A DNA stretch of 52,823 bases from an uncultured Chitinophagaceae bacterium (GTDB taxonomy: Bacteria > Bacteroidota > Bacteroidia > Chitinophagales > Chitinophagaceae), in NCBI GenBank assembly GCA_937919945.1, contig CALESY010000106.1, positions 1 through 52,823 of the forward strand, given 5' to 3'. Of this stretch, positions 17,016 to 25,472 are shown in pieces (the first letter of the stretch is position 1; the number at the start of each line of letters is the position of its first letter). The notes beneath the pieces were generated by a model, which saw only the letters and a program-made list of their open reading frames with translations, was not told the DNA's origin and searched no databases. Both the position numbers and the translations under genes were made by a program.

Positions 17016-17047
17016 TAAAAGTACCACCGTTTTATAATGATTACAAA
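17016..17047 (-). promoter_or_regulatory. Probable promoter of pssA-purS-rsmI-SDR
   Basis: Reading the minus strand, TTTG (17047-17044), 20 bases, then TACTTTTA (17023-17016). The -33 is exact and the -7 differs from TAnnTTTG only at its last base. The closeness to the ATG at 17008 suggests a leaderless or near-leaderless transcript. Confidence 0.5.
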
Positions 17048-17064
17048 TGATAATAGCTACAAAC

Positions 17065-17094
17065 AAAAAGTGTTACTCTGTAGCAACACTTTTT
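17065..17094 (-). terminator. Terminator of the response-regulator gene
   Basis: AAAAGTGTT/AACACTTTT-type stem (17065-17074 with 17085-17094) around a 10-base loop. The minus-strand RNA would end in a U-rich tract. It lies 50 bases past the response-regulator stop and before the pssA promoter. A T-run on the plus side makes it potentially bidirectional. Confidence 0.7.
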
Positions 17095-17145
17095 TTATAA
17101 TATATATAACACAATTAGCTATTGTGCTATGAAGACATTCAGCAA

Positions 17146-17850
17146 TTATTCGGGCACTACCAAACGGAAGCCGTTACCATGGATGTTTACAATCTCTACT
17201 GTACTGTCTTCTTTCAGGTATTTACGCAGCTTGGCTATGTAAACATCCATACTGCGCCCGTTAAAGTAGGTATCGCTACCCCAAATGCGCTTCAGCGCTG
17301 CATCGCGCGGCAGCAAGTCGTTCTTATATTCACAGAGCATCAGGAGCAGTTCGTTTTCTTTTGGAGAAAGCGTTTGCGGGTCGTTTCCGTCAAACTGCAG
17401 TGTACGCAGTTTACTGTTAAACTGATAGCGCCCTACCGTAAACTCTACCTGAGAGTGTTGTTTTTCCTGCAATTCCTGATTACGTTTCAGGATGGCTTTG
17501 ATTTTGTGCAGCAACACTTCACTATCAAATGGCTTAGTGATGTAATCGTCTGCACCCAATTTATAACCATTCAGTATATCTTCTTTCATGCTTTTTGCAC
17601 TCAGGAAGAACAACGGTATATCAGGGTCAACATTCCTTATTTCTTCTGCCAGTGTAAAGCCGTCCATGTTGGGCATCATTACGTCCAGCAAGCATATATC
17701 ATATTTTTCGCGGCGGAAAGCTGCCAGTCCGAGTATACCGTCCCTTGCCAGTTCCACTACAAAATCGTTCAGTTCCAGGTAGTTTTTCAGTACTTGACCG
17801 AAGTTGGTATCGTCTTCTACCAACAACACTTTGAATTTTTCGTTTTCCAT
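17146..17850 (-). CDS. OmpR/PhoB-family response regulator
   Basis: A 234-residue response regulator. The receiver domain has acidic residues LVEDDTNF, the phospho-acceptor Asp56 in LLDVMMPNMDG and the Lys in YITKPF. The winged helix carries LSPKENELLLMLCEYKN and IVNIHGNGFRLVV. The frame opens upstream at 17874, but the ATG at 17850 (MENEKFKVLLVEDD) fits the family and lies 21 bases after a good -7 element. This protein resembles the RprY-type regulators common in Bacteroidota, but I cannot assign it with confidence. No histidine kinase lies next to it, so it is an orphan in this window. A terminator follows. Confidence 0.93.
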   Translation of the reverse strand: MENEKFKVLLVEDDTNFGQVLKNYLELNDFVVELARDGILGLAAFRREKYDICLLDVMMPNMDGFTLAEEIRNVDPDIPLFFLSAKSMKEDILNGYKLGADDYITKPFDSEVLLHKIKAILKRNQELQEKQHSQVEFTVGRYQFNSKLRTLQFDGNDPQTLSPKENELLLMLCEYKNDLLPRDAALKRIWGSDTYFNGRSMDVYIAKLRKYLKEDSTVEIVNIHGNGFRLVVPE

Positions 17851-17871
17851 ACGGATATGTTGTATTGACAC

Positions 17872-17907
17872 CAAAAGTAATGAGTGGTGTCCTTATTGCA
17901 TAACAAA
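17872..17907 (-). promoter_or_regulatory. Promoter of the second response regulator
   Basis: On the minus strand TACTTTTG (17879-17872) is an exact TAnnTTTG -7 element, 21 bases before the ATG. A TTTG (17907-17904) lies 24 bases further upstream, slightly more than the normal spacing. It sits in the short gap after the PorP/SprF stop, giving the regulator its own transcription start. Confidence 0.5.
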
Positions 17908-17914
17908 TGTTTTG

Positions 17915-18931
17915 TTAATAAAAACGAGGGCAGTTCATATTCTTAGCACCACGCATCTTTTCACCGTACTGGCCTTGATACACGATAGAGAACTCAAATG
18001 CCCCGTTGGCCTTGATGTCTGACGCTAGCGAAGAAGTTGTATAATCGTAGCTGCTAAGTATGCGCAATCCGCCAAATTGCACACCCAAAGAACCTATAAA
18101 TGCATCATTAACGCGATAGTGCGCTCCAGCAATAATGCTGCTATTTACCTTACCCTTACCATACACCATTGCTGTGAGTAGTGTACCAGCTACAATTTCT
18201 GAGGCACCGCGCTGTGATGTATAATATACAGCAGGGTTTAGTGTGAAGTTTTTATCTACTACGAAACTACCATCAAGGCTTACCATGGGCCTGATAGACA
18301 TTTTGTTTGTCAGGTTGTAAAATGTTTCTACCGGCTGGTTGATGTGTGCGACACTACCACCAAGCTTGATGAATACCAATTCATTTGGGAAGAAAGAAAA
18401 ATTGACCCCGCCACCTACATCATAAAAACTGGTCTGTATAATATTTATCTGTTCGCCATTTGGCAGGTTTTTATCAAACTTAAACCTGTCCCATTGCATA
18501 TCAAACGTCAGCTTATTATAATCTACGCTACGGGTTGCATAAGCTGCCGATAAGCCCGCAGATATTAGGAATGTTTCGCTTGTTTGCACATGGTACGCCA
18601 GTGATAGGTCGCCCCTCGTCAGGCGCAGATTGCCATCGCCTGCCACATCGTTATAAAATACTACTCCCAAACCCATCCAGTTAGTACCTGTACCACTTTT
18701 AAATACAGTACAGTCTCCAAAAGCAGAGAAAGTGTTGTATGGTACTGCCAGTTTTGTCCATTGGCTCCTGTAGTTCATACCCACCCTGTAATCGTCTGTG
18801 CTCATCAACGCGCTATTCGCCGGGTTCAGCAGCAATGGCGCATTATAGAATTGCGAAAAATGCAAGCCCTGCGCCCGAGCATGTTGTACCGAAACGCATA
18901 TTGACAACAAAAAAAAAACAATTTTTCTCAT
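17915..18931 (-). CDS. PorP/SprF-family type IX secretion membrane protein
   Basis: A 338-residue outer-membrane beta-barrel protein. The signal peptide MRKIVFFLLSICVSVQHARAQ is followed by the family's opening pattern GLHFSQFYNAPLLLNPAN, then SALMSTDDYRVGMNYRSQW and later VFYNDVAGDGNL. PorP/SprF proteins work with the T9SS core. In Flavobacterium johnsoniae, SprF is needed for export of its neighbour, the adhesin SprB. Here the gene starts 4 bases after the stop of a large CHU_C-tagged protein, the same pairing. It is therefore best read as the dedicated partner of that protein, which is an inference from context. It is separate from sprA at 45.5 kb. Confidence 0.9.
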   Translation of the reverse strand: MRKIVFFLLSICVSVQHARAQGLHFSQFYNAPLLLNPANSALMSTDDYRVGMNYRSQWTKLAVPYNTFSAFGDCTVFKSGTGTNWMGLGVVFYNDVAGDGNLRLTRGDLSLAYHVQTSETFLISAGLSAAYATRSVDYNKLTFDMQWDRFKFDKNLPNGEQINIIQTSFYDVGGGVNFSFFPNELVFIKLGGSVAHINQPVETFYNLTNKMSIRPMVSLDGSFVVDKNFTLNPAVYYTSQRGASEIVAGTLLTAMVYGKGKVNSSIIAGAHYRVNDAFIGSLGVQFGGLRILSSYDYTTSSLASDIKANGAFEFSIVYQGQYGEKMRGAKNMNCPRFY

Positions 18932-18935
18932 ACAA

Positions 18936-21900
18936 TCATCTTAATAAGGTAACATTACCTTTTTTATAGAAAGTGGTACCGTCTACAAATGTTACATTTA
19001 ACACAAAGCCATACGCTTCCATTTCCTGTGGCTTGCCGTTTACCGTACCATCCCAGCCTTTTTCTATATCGTTGTTTTCAAATACTTTTTCACCCCATCG
19101 GTTATATATCTTCAAATTCATAGTTTCTACACCATACCCCCTAACAAATAACAAGTCGTTATTACCATCACCGTTCGGGCTGAATGCGTTAGGTATATCA
19201 GCCAACGGTTTTACATCTGCCGATATTGTTTTACAAACTGTATCCGTACACCCTTCCATATTGGTAGCTACAAGGCATACTGTGTAATAACCTGTACGCT
19301 TGTAGGTATGTTCAGGGTTTATTTGCTCAGAGCCGGCTCCGTCACCAAAACTCCATTTGTACGACACTGCCCCTATTGATTGGTTAGTAAACCGATGTGG
19401 TTCATTTGTTATTGGCACCAACGGAGTATATGTAAACTCGGCAGTTGGTGATGGCCTTAATGTTATTGTGCGAGATTGCGAATCAACCTTATTGCAGGTA
19501 GCAAGGTTGGTAGCAACTAATGTTACTTTATACGTGCCTATACTATCATACCTGTGCGCTGGCGATGCTACAATTGATGTCTTGCCATCGCCAAAGCTCC
19601 ATAGGTATGTCTGTACATTTTCAGACCTGTTTGTTACCCTGAATGAGTCTTGATAGCAAACTAAATCGGGCACATCAAACCTTGCTTTTACGGAGTCATC
19701 TCTGAAGACGATAGTTTGCAAAGCTGTATCAGGTGTGTTACATGCAGCAGGGTCTGTCATTATCAACCTCACATTGTAAGTACCTGCTTTACTGTATGTT
19801 TTATTAGGCGGTGTTACGCCTGTATATGTTGTACCATCGCCCATATCCCATGTAAATACCGTTCCGGCAGGCGTAGGGCTATAAACAGAACTATTGGTGA
19901 AAGATGCCCTGTACGGGAAACAAGTATCCAGTACCGCAGCATTGAATACCGCATCTATTTTATCATTGCTTACCTGTATTACTACCGTATGCGTATCGCG
20001 CAGGTTACATGCTGAGAGATTAGTAGCTATCAGGCGAATAGTATAGTTGCCCGCACTAGCATATACTTTGGGCGATGGAGTAACACCTGTAAAAGTAGGT
20101 GAGCCATCTCCGAAAGTCCATTCATAACTGACTGCGTTTGTAGAAAGGTTGGTAATCGTAACTGGGTCGCCAACACACACTTTAGTTGGTACTGCCGTAA
20201 AATTCGCGTCCACATTACCAAGGTTCAGTGCCATTTTAAATGCCACCACATTACAGTTACCGCTGCGGTTTATATTGCTATATACACCTGCTGTCGTTGG
20301 TACACTGCTCGATCCGCCACATCCGCCACACATAGCTTGATATATCACACCATTTTTATCAAAACGGCTGGTACCTCCATCTACGTGATCGCCAATGCTG
20401 GGGCTGCCGAAGAACCCACCGAACAATTGTGATGTAGCATTCTTGGCCAATACAAAAAAGTAAAAATCTTCGCCGGTTGGTGATGTGCTTGTAATAAATG
20501 CTGGCACAGGTGACCCCAGCACTGCCGGCATACCGGTAGTACTGCTGCCATTGCCCGATACTGTCCCACCCCAACCGGAAACATATACGTTTTCGCAGGT
20601 ATCAACTAAAAAAGCAGTCGGGGTAATATTTGTGTTTGTTGATGTCCCCGAACCAAACTGTGTAGCATAAATTGTACTGCTTAATGTACTATCCAACTTC
20701 AGAATAAACTGACTGGAATTAGCGTTGAATCCGGGAGCGTTAGCAAGTGGCACACCATTATTCAATGATTGGCCCATTACATACACATTATTCGCATTAT
20801 CTAGCTGTACACCATAACATTGGTCATACGAAGAGCCACCGACAAATGTTCCTATCAACCTATTATACGAGCCGCCATTTTGAAATTTTATGATAAACCC
20901 GTCTATGCTGCCGCCGTATGAAGGGCGGTAAGTGCCTGGTGTAGTAAAAAAGTTGCTGCTGGATGTGCCGCCCGATACGTACACTGCCGTCTGTGAACGA
21001 TTGAGAGCCAATACATACGCAGCATCATCGCCATTACCACCTAAATAGGTACTCCACAATAATGTGCTTACTGTATTATCCAGTTTAAACACTACGGCAT
21101 CCTGACCTGTAGATATGCTGCCCTGCGTACTGTTTACCAATGGAAAATTTGCAGAGCGTGTACAGGCAGCTACATAAATATTATTTGAATTATCAACAAT
21201 AACTTCGCTTCTTGCATCATCACCGTAACTGTGCTTTAATGAGTTCACAGTGCCGTAATCTGCTGATATATTGATACCATCGTCATCGGAGCCACCCATG
21301 TATGTAGAGCCTAATAATGCAGTACCCGTACTATTGAACTTCGTAACAAATATTTCTGAATTACCACCAAACGATCTGAATGTACTTGGGAAATTGGGAG
21401 AACAGGTACGCCCTACAACAACCAAATTACCGACGCCATCTACTACCATACTATGCGGCTGGTCATTATTACTACCTCCCAAATAAGTTGAAAAGATGAT
21501 AGCTGTGCCTGCTGCATTAAATTTTGTAATAGTAACGTCTGGTTGAAAATCAGCCTCACCACCACAAGTGCCGCCACCTGCATAAGAGGTGCTGTATGCG
21601 CCCGTAGATGTAGGGTAACCCGCACCGCTTGAACCGCCACCCGCATAAAAATTGCCGACGTTATCATACGTAGCAGTATAGCCCCAGTTGTCTGCCGTAG
21701 AGCCTGTGTAAGTAGAAAAGACAACGGTAGGATCAATAATTAATTGATAATTGTTATCATACCCCCTCGGAAAGGTATAAGAGACTATATTACCATTCAG
21801 TTTATATTTACACGGCACTTCCACACGTTCGCCATTGATGTATTGATATGCATATGGCTTCAGTTCTTTCAATACACCTATTGATGTTTTGATTATCAGG

Positions 21901-22454
21901 TTTTGGTTCTCGATGCTCAGTTCATCTGTACCTTCATATTGCAAAGCTATCTGTTGAGGGTCTGCACCGGGTCTTACAATGAAGTCGTACTTCATATTCG
22001 CGTTTTCCGATGCAATGTGCAGATCTATACCTTTATATAAGCCTTTGTAGTCTATGTTGTAATATGGGTGTATACCTGATTTCCACTTAGTTTTATCATT
22101 GCCCAGGTAGTAATTATAATAATGTTGTTGTGGCTTACTGCCCACTATTTCGGCAACTTGTGCATTCAGAAAGTTTACTTTGTAGTTGTGAAAACGCAAT
22201 GTCTGTGGTGCAGGCAGGTGGTTTTCTTTTACCCCATGTATTTTGGCAGTATTATCAGCGGCTTCCATCTGAAAAGTAATACCCTTCTGCTCTAGGTACA
22301 CATTGCCTCCACCCGTAATGCTCTTATATAAAAACGGGCCGTTCCATTGACCCTTGTTTTCTACAAACTCTATGGTGTAGTTACCCGATTTAGCAAATAC
22401 CGCAATTGGCATCAGTAAAACAATCGTCAGATACCGAAGTAATCTTTGCATCAT
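18936..22454 (-). CDS. Secreted beta-propeller/PKD protein with gliding-motility-type C-terminal (CHU_C) sorting domain
   Basis: A 1172-residue surface protein. A signal peptide (about residues 1-21) is followed by an N-terminal domain (about 25-240) and a long SBBP-like beta-propeller region (about 245-730) with repeats of the type STYLGGS.DD and VDGVGNLVVVGRT. Four PKD domains follow (about 745-1080), each with a W.FGDG or W.MGDG core. The final 90 residues (FSPNGDGNNDLLFVRGYG, IYNRWGEKVFEN, GWDGTVNGK) are the CHU_C domain used for T9SS export. A CGGCGG motif lies near residue 710. Two adjacent ATGs, 22454 and 22451, are possible. It is followed after 4 bases by a PorP/SprF gene. A surface adhesin is likely; the target is unknown. 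Confidence 0.92.
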   Translation of the reverse strand: MMQRLLRYLTIVLLMPIAVFAKSGNYTIEFVENKGQWNGPFLYKSITGGGNVYLEQKGITFQMEAADNTAKIHGVKENHLPAPQTLRFHNYKVNFLNAQVAEIVGSKPQQHYYNYYLGNDKTKWKSGIHPYYNIDYKGLYKGIDLHIASENANMKYDFIVRPGADPQQIALQYEGTDELSIENQNLIIKTSIGVLKELKPYAYQYINGERVEVPCKYKLNGNIVSYTFPRGYDNNYQLIIDPTVVFSTYTGSTADNWGYTATYDNVGNFYAGGGSSGAGYPTSTGAYSTSYAGGGTCGGEADFQPDVTITKFNAAGTAIIFSTYLGGSNNDQPHSMVVDGVGNLVVVGRTCSPNFPSTFRSFGGNSEIFVTKFNSTGTALLGSTYMGGSDDDGINISADYGTVNSLKHSYGDDARSEVIVDNSNNIYVAACTRSANFPLVNSTQGSISTGQDAVVFKLDNTVSTLLWSTYLGGNGDDAAYVLALNRSQTAVYVSGGTSSSNFFTTPGTYRPSYGGSIDGFIIKFQNGGSYNRLIGTFVGGSSYDQCYGVQLDNANNVYVMGQSLNNGVPLANAPGFNANSSQFILKLDSTLSSTIYATQFGSGTSTNTNITPTAFLVDTCENVYVSGWGGTVSGNGSSTTGMPAVLGSPVPAFITSTSPTGEDFYFFVLAKNATSQLFGGFFGSPSIGDHVDGGTSRFDKNGVIYQAMCGGCGGSSSVPTTAGVYSNINRSGNCNVVAFKMALNLGNVDANFTAVPTKVCVGDPVTITNLSTNAVSYEWTFGDGSPTFTGVTPSPKVYASAGNYTIRLIATNLSACNLRDTHTVVIQVSNDKIDAVFNAAVLDTCFPYRASFTNSSVYSPTPAGTVFTWDMGDGTTYTGVTPPNKTYSKAGTYNVRLIMTDPAACNTPDTALQTIVFRDDSVKARFDVPDLVCYQDSFRVTNRSENVQTYLWSFGDGKTSIVASPAHRYDSIGTYKVTLVATNLATCNKVDSQSRTITLRPSPTAEFTYTPLVPITNEPHRFTNQSIGAVSYKWSFGDGAGSEQINPEHTYKRTGYYTVCLVATNMEGCTDTVCKTISADVKPLADIPNAFSPNGDGNNDLLFVRGYGVETMNLKIYNRWGEKVFENNDIEKGWDGTVNGKPQEMEAYGFVLNVTFVDGTTFYKKGNVTLLR

Positions 22455-22539
22455 ATACTTGTTAATAACACTGTAAACTGTAATAGTAAATATAATCTAT
22501 TTACAAGACATATTGCCGACAAATATGGTTGAAACCGCC

Positions 22540-22577
22540 ACACCACATGATTAAAAATTATTAATGTGGTGTTTTTT
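22540..22577 (+). terminator. Hairpin with T-tract, no gene upstream
   Basis: CACCACAT (22541-22548) pairs with ATGTGGTG (22564-22571), followed by TTTTTT on the plus strand. It looks like a plus-strand terminator, but no plus-strand gene precedes it. It may end an antisense transcript, or be a structured element in the leader of the minus-strand PKD gene. Confidence 0.45.
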
Positions 22578-22621
22578 AAACCCGTGGTTAAACCGCTGCA
22601 GGTAAAGCGGATAATATCCTG

Positions 22622-22638
22622 AGGCGATGCCATCGCCT
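22622..22638. repeat. Perfect inverted repeat (hairpin) after the YkuK-like gene
   Basis: AGGCGATG (22622-22629) and CATCGCCT (22631-22638) around one base. It lies 30 bases after the stop of the minus-strand YkuK-like gene. It has no U-tract, so it may be a weak terminator or an RNA 3'-end stabiliser. Confidence 0.4.
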
Positions 22639-22668
22639 GATTATAAAGAAGAGAAAAGCAGCCAACCG

Positions 22669-23142
22669 TTAGTTCACAATCTTGTTAGCACAACTGCTGC
22701 TGGCAAATGCTTCAGGTTTCGCCTTGAAGGCAAAGCCCATACCCAGTATATAGCCCATCGCCTCTCGCAGGGCTTCGTTACTTTTAAACTGGGGGTTGGT
22801 ATTGATGTCGGCATGTACTTCCATGTCAACATCATACTTGTTAAACAGGTCGCATAGCTCGTAAGCTATCTCTATGCTTTTGGCTACCTCTACCAGCATA
22901 CGCTCTTTAATACTGTACTGCTGCTTTGTTTTTTCATTGCAGATGTACATAAAGCCGCCATGCTTTTCCCTCAGGAATACGATGACAGTAGCAAATTCCG
23001 TTTCACCACCTCGTACCTGAGAGTCTGTACCTATACATACTTTCAACTTCCAGCCTGCATTTGTTTCCCGTACTATCGCGTTTTCTACCGCTTGCTTTAC
23101 GGGCTGTTTCAATGTTTCTCCACTAAAAGTGCGCCATAACAT
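22669..23142 (-). CDS. YkuK-like RNase H-fold protein (DUF458)
   Basis: A 157-residue protein of the DUF458 family, named after Bacillus YkuK and predicted to have an RNase H-like fold. The core shows IGTDSQV (near residue 37) with a likely metal-binding Asp, then EFATVIVFLREKHGG, and VHADINTNPQFKS as a second acidic/His motif near 112-124. No signal peptide is present, so it is cytosolic. The biological substrate is not established. It stands alone between a large surface-protein gene and a divergent gene of unknown function. A minus-strand TAACTTTA near 23165-23172 is a one-mismatch candidate -7 element. Confidence 0.85.
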   Translation of the reverse strand: MLWRTFSGETLKQPVKQAVENAIVRETNAGWKLKVCIGTDSQVRGGETEFATVIVFLREKHGGFMYICNEKTKQQYSIKERMLVEVAKSIEIAYELCDLFNKYDVDMEVHADINTNPQFKSNEALREAMGYILGMGFAFKAKPEAFASSSCANKIVN

Positions 23143-23444
23143 AGGCTTGTATATTTAATTATTCTAAAGTTACCCATATAATTGTTACGTAATCCTTACG
23201 TGAATGTTAGCATACAATGAAATGCACATGTTATAAACATTTTTACTACGGGCTATCCACGGCTTTTGTTATCCGCCTGTTAAGCATTAGCTATTTCCGT
23301 AAAGCATCATGCTGATTTCAACATTAATGCTATCTTTGTTTATTGCTAGTATGGTAATAAATAATACCCTCAGGCAAAAGAGAAAGGACATATAGAGCGT
23401 AAGAGAATATCAGCTAAAAACTGAAAATCTCTTAAAAGAACCAG
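23143..23444. other. Divergent promoter region (302 bases)
   Basis: The spacer separates two divergent genes. On the plus strand TATCTTTG at 23331-23338 is an exact -7 element for the downstream membrane-protein gene, leaving a leader of about 100 bases. That leader ends in an interrupted hairpin, AAGAGA (23401-23406) with TCTCTT (23428-23433) and TCAG with CTGA inside. TTACGT occurs twice near 23185-23201. No coding sequence is credible here. Confidence 0.6.
23331..23338 (+). promoter_or_regulatory. -7 element (TATCTTTG) of the unrecognised membrane-protein gene
   Basis: An exact TAnnTTTG match about 106 bases before the ATG at 23445. A clear TTTG -33 element is not present at the right distance, so support is from the -7 only. 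Confidence 0.4.
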
Positions 23445-24779
23445 ATGGAGTTTAACACAGGTGAAAGGGGTAATACCGCTGTCTTTCGTGCAGAATATTG
23501 GACGATTGGTAAGTGGTTCTCTTTCCTTATCATATTTACTGCTGCATGGGCAAGCATATATTTTGCAGTCCATTCAGACTATGGTGTGCAAGGGCATGAG
23601 TATACCAACTTTAATATACAGCAAGTAAGGCAAATAAACCGCATTCTAACCAGTAATGCCGGATTAACCAATATACAGCAGGCTAGTGCAGAACAACCAG
23701 TCAACTTTATTGACAGCTCAGTTAGCAATGTAAATACTACCCCAAACGAAGTACCTATCGTTGCAATGGGTTGCGATATAAATTGCCGTGCCGAGAAAGT
23801 ATTGCTGTATGTAAATAGCGAATTTGACGGCAAAGTAGCCCCTGAACAACTGCAATCGCTCAAGCAATACATAGGCACTTTTGCACAACAAGATGTGGGC
23901 ATTTTTCTGGCAGATTACAAATTGAAAGTACGTTCTTACTTCTGGTTGGCTGGACCGTTGATATATGCAGAAGTGGTTTTTTGGGTAGTAATAGGCGTAC
24001 TATGCAGTGTGCTGTTCGCTACTGGCAATGCTCTAAGGCGTAAAAACAAACGTGGTTTCGACAATAAAGAAATCATGTATCAGTTAGCTAAGTTTTTCTA
24101 TGCACCTTTTTTGGCGGTGGTTATACTATTGGCATACAATTACTTCAATAAAAATACCACGCTCAGCACCAGCCTCGGCCAGGGTATAATCGTATTCGCA
24201 TTCATTGCAGGCTTTTTCGCAGGTAGGTTTATGAACTTCCTCGACCGTTTAAAACACATGATACTACCTTCGGGCAATGAAGACGATGAGCAAGGCGCGA
24301 CTGCTAATGCAATAGCCGGAACACCAGCTCAGCAAATACCCGTAACAGCAGATGTGGGACAGATAGAAGCGGTAGAAGCCATGACGGTGAATGAAAATGG
24401 TGAACTGAACCCCATAATACAACAAAAGAAAAACGACGGAGAATTGGTTGATGTGGAAGTAGAAGTGAAACTGGACATCAGTGGTTTGTTTGACGAAGAA
24501 CGCGAGGATATTATGAAGCGTGGTTTCAGCAAAGCGATTGTAACCCTGCACAATGTAAACGGTAAAGAAATTATCCCTGCAAAAAAGACACTGGATAAAG
24601 ACAATGCTATTTTCACCGCATACAATGTAAAGCCTGGTATCTATATAGCTCGTGCCACCCTATCGCAAAAACTACAAGACGAACATATTATCAATCTGTT
24701 TGGCGAACGCACTACCTATATTACAGCAGATAAACCCGGACTGGAACTTTACATCCGCAAATACGAATTGGTAGATTAA
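23445..24779 (+). CDS. Unrecognised inner-membrane protein
   Basis: I do not recognise this 444-residue protein. A membrane helix lies at about 23-43. A soluble, Asn/Gln-rich segment follows to about 160, containing a conserved-looking pair of Cys in MGCDINCRAEK. Three helices then occupy about 166-190, 208-230 and 238-257. After an acidic Asn/Ala/Gln-rich linker, the C-terminal ~110 residues (from VDVEVEVKLDISGLF) read as a beta-sandwich of the carboxypeptidase-regulatory or PEGA type: ITLHNVNGKEI-like, YNVKPGIYIARATL, ITADKPGLELYIRKYEL. The topology suggests a sensor- or scaffold-like membrane protein with a soluble beta domain. It has its own candidate promoter and no operon partners. No function is proposed. 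Confidence 0.7.
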   Translation: MEFNTGERGNTAVFRAEYWTIGKWFSFLIIFTAAWASIYFAVHSDYGVQGHEYTNFNIQQVRQINRILTSNAGLTNIQQASAEQPVNFIDSSVSNVNTTPNEVPIVAMGCDINCRAEKVLLYVNSEFDGKVAPEQLQSLKQYIGTFAQQDVGIFLADYKLKVRSYFWLAGPLIYAEVVFWVVIGVLCSVLFATGNALRRKNKRGFDNKEIMYQLAKFFYAPFLAVVILLAYNYFNKNTTLSTSLGQGIIVFAFIAGFFAGRFMNFLDRLKHMILPSGNEDDEQGATANAIAGTPAQQIPVTADVGQIEAVEAMTVNENGELNPIIQQKKNDGELVDVEVEVKLDISGLFDEEREDIMKRGFSKAIVTLHNVNGKEIIPAKKTLDKDNAIFTAYNVKPGIYIARATLSQKLQDEHIINLFGERTTYITADKPGLELYIRKYELVD

Positions 24780-24801
24780 ACGAAATTTTACATCACGCAA
24801 C

Positions 24802-24828
24802 AAGGGCAATATTTTGTAACCCTTTTTT
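24802..24828 (+). terminator. Possible weak terminator after the membrane-protein gene
   Basis: A short stem AAGGG (24802-24806) with CCCTT (24820-24824) and a following T-run to 24828. The stem is only 5 bp and the loop is long, so support is modest. Confidence 0.35.
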
Positions 24829-24864
24829 GCTGCCTATACCGAATGCCTTATTTTGCATCAGTAT

Positions 24865-25371
24865 ATGAAACAGGCATTTACACTACTGTTGGTATTGGTT
24901 ACCTTCGTTACATCGCTTGCACAAGAACAACAAACACCATTACTAAGTCCTCGCGCTTATGTTAAAAGCAAGTATATTGATATTTCTTACGGCCAGCCTT
25001 CAGTCCGCGGCCGGGTAATATTTGGCAAACTGGTGCCGTATGGGCAGGTGTGGCGCGCAGGTGCCAACGAAGCTACAGAAATCACTTTCCGCAAACCCGC
25101 TAAGCTAGCGGGCATACCTGTTGATACAGGCACATACACTTTCTTCGTGATACCGGCCGAAAAGGAATGGCTGATAATACTGAATAAACAATTAGGCCAG
25201 TGGGGGGCATATGAATACGATAAGCACAAAGACAAGGACGTGCTGAAAGCACCGGTGCCTGTACAAACACTAAGTAAAGTACAAGAAAAACTCTCTTACA
25301 AACTGAGCAAAAAAACACTTACTGTTAGTTGGGATAAAACAAGCGTTGCTATCCCCATTTCTATTAACTAA
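24865..25371 (+). CDS. Secreted DUF2911 family protein
   Basis: A 168-residue protein of the DUF2911 family, found widely in Bacteroidota and of unknown function. The signal peptide MKQAFTLLLVLVTFVTSLAQ is followed by the family hallmarks LSPRAYV, YGQPSVRGRVIFGKLVPYGQVWRAGANEATEI, and DTGTYTFFVIP and ILNKQLGQWGAYEYD, with an SWDKT segment near the end. The frame opens at a TTG at 24853; the ATG at 24865 places the signal peptide correctly and is chosen. It is transcribed alone, followed by a spacer holding a candidate small RNA. Likely periplasmic. Confidence 0.88.
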   Translation: MKQAFTLLLVLVTFVTSLAQEQQTPLLSPRAYVKSKYIDISYGQPSVRGRVIFGKLVPYGQVWRAGANEATEITFRKPAKLAGIPVDTGTYTFFVIPAEKEWLIILNKQLGQWGAYEYDKHKDKDVLKAPVPVQTLSKVQEKLSYKLSKKTLTVSWDKTSVAIPISIN

Positions 25372-25458
25372 TTGTTAATTAAATAAGACTCATACGTATT
25401 CATCTGTCATTCTTACCGTTTCGTCTTTATTAAGTTTTCAAACGGCAAAGTGGCATAT

Positions 25459-25466
25459 TATCTTTA
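25459..25466 (+). promoter_or_regulatory. -7-like element of the candidate small RNA
   Basis: TATCTTTA differs from TAnnTTTG at the last base only. A TTTTC (25435-25439) stands about 19 bases upstream in the -33 position. It would place transcription start near 25473. Confidence 0.3.
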
Positions 25467-25472
25467 CAATAG

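Noticed and set aside
17122..17868. A 248-codon plus-strand open frame opposite the response regulator
   Set aside because: Shadow of the minus-strand regulator, whose receiver and winged-helix motifs are unambiguous; the frame has no recognisable motif.
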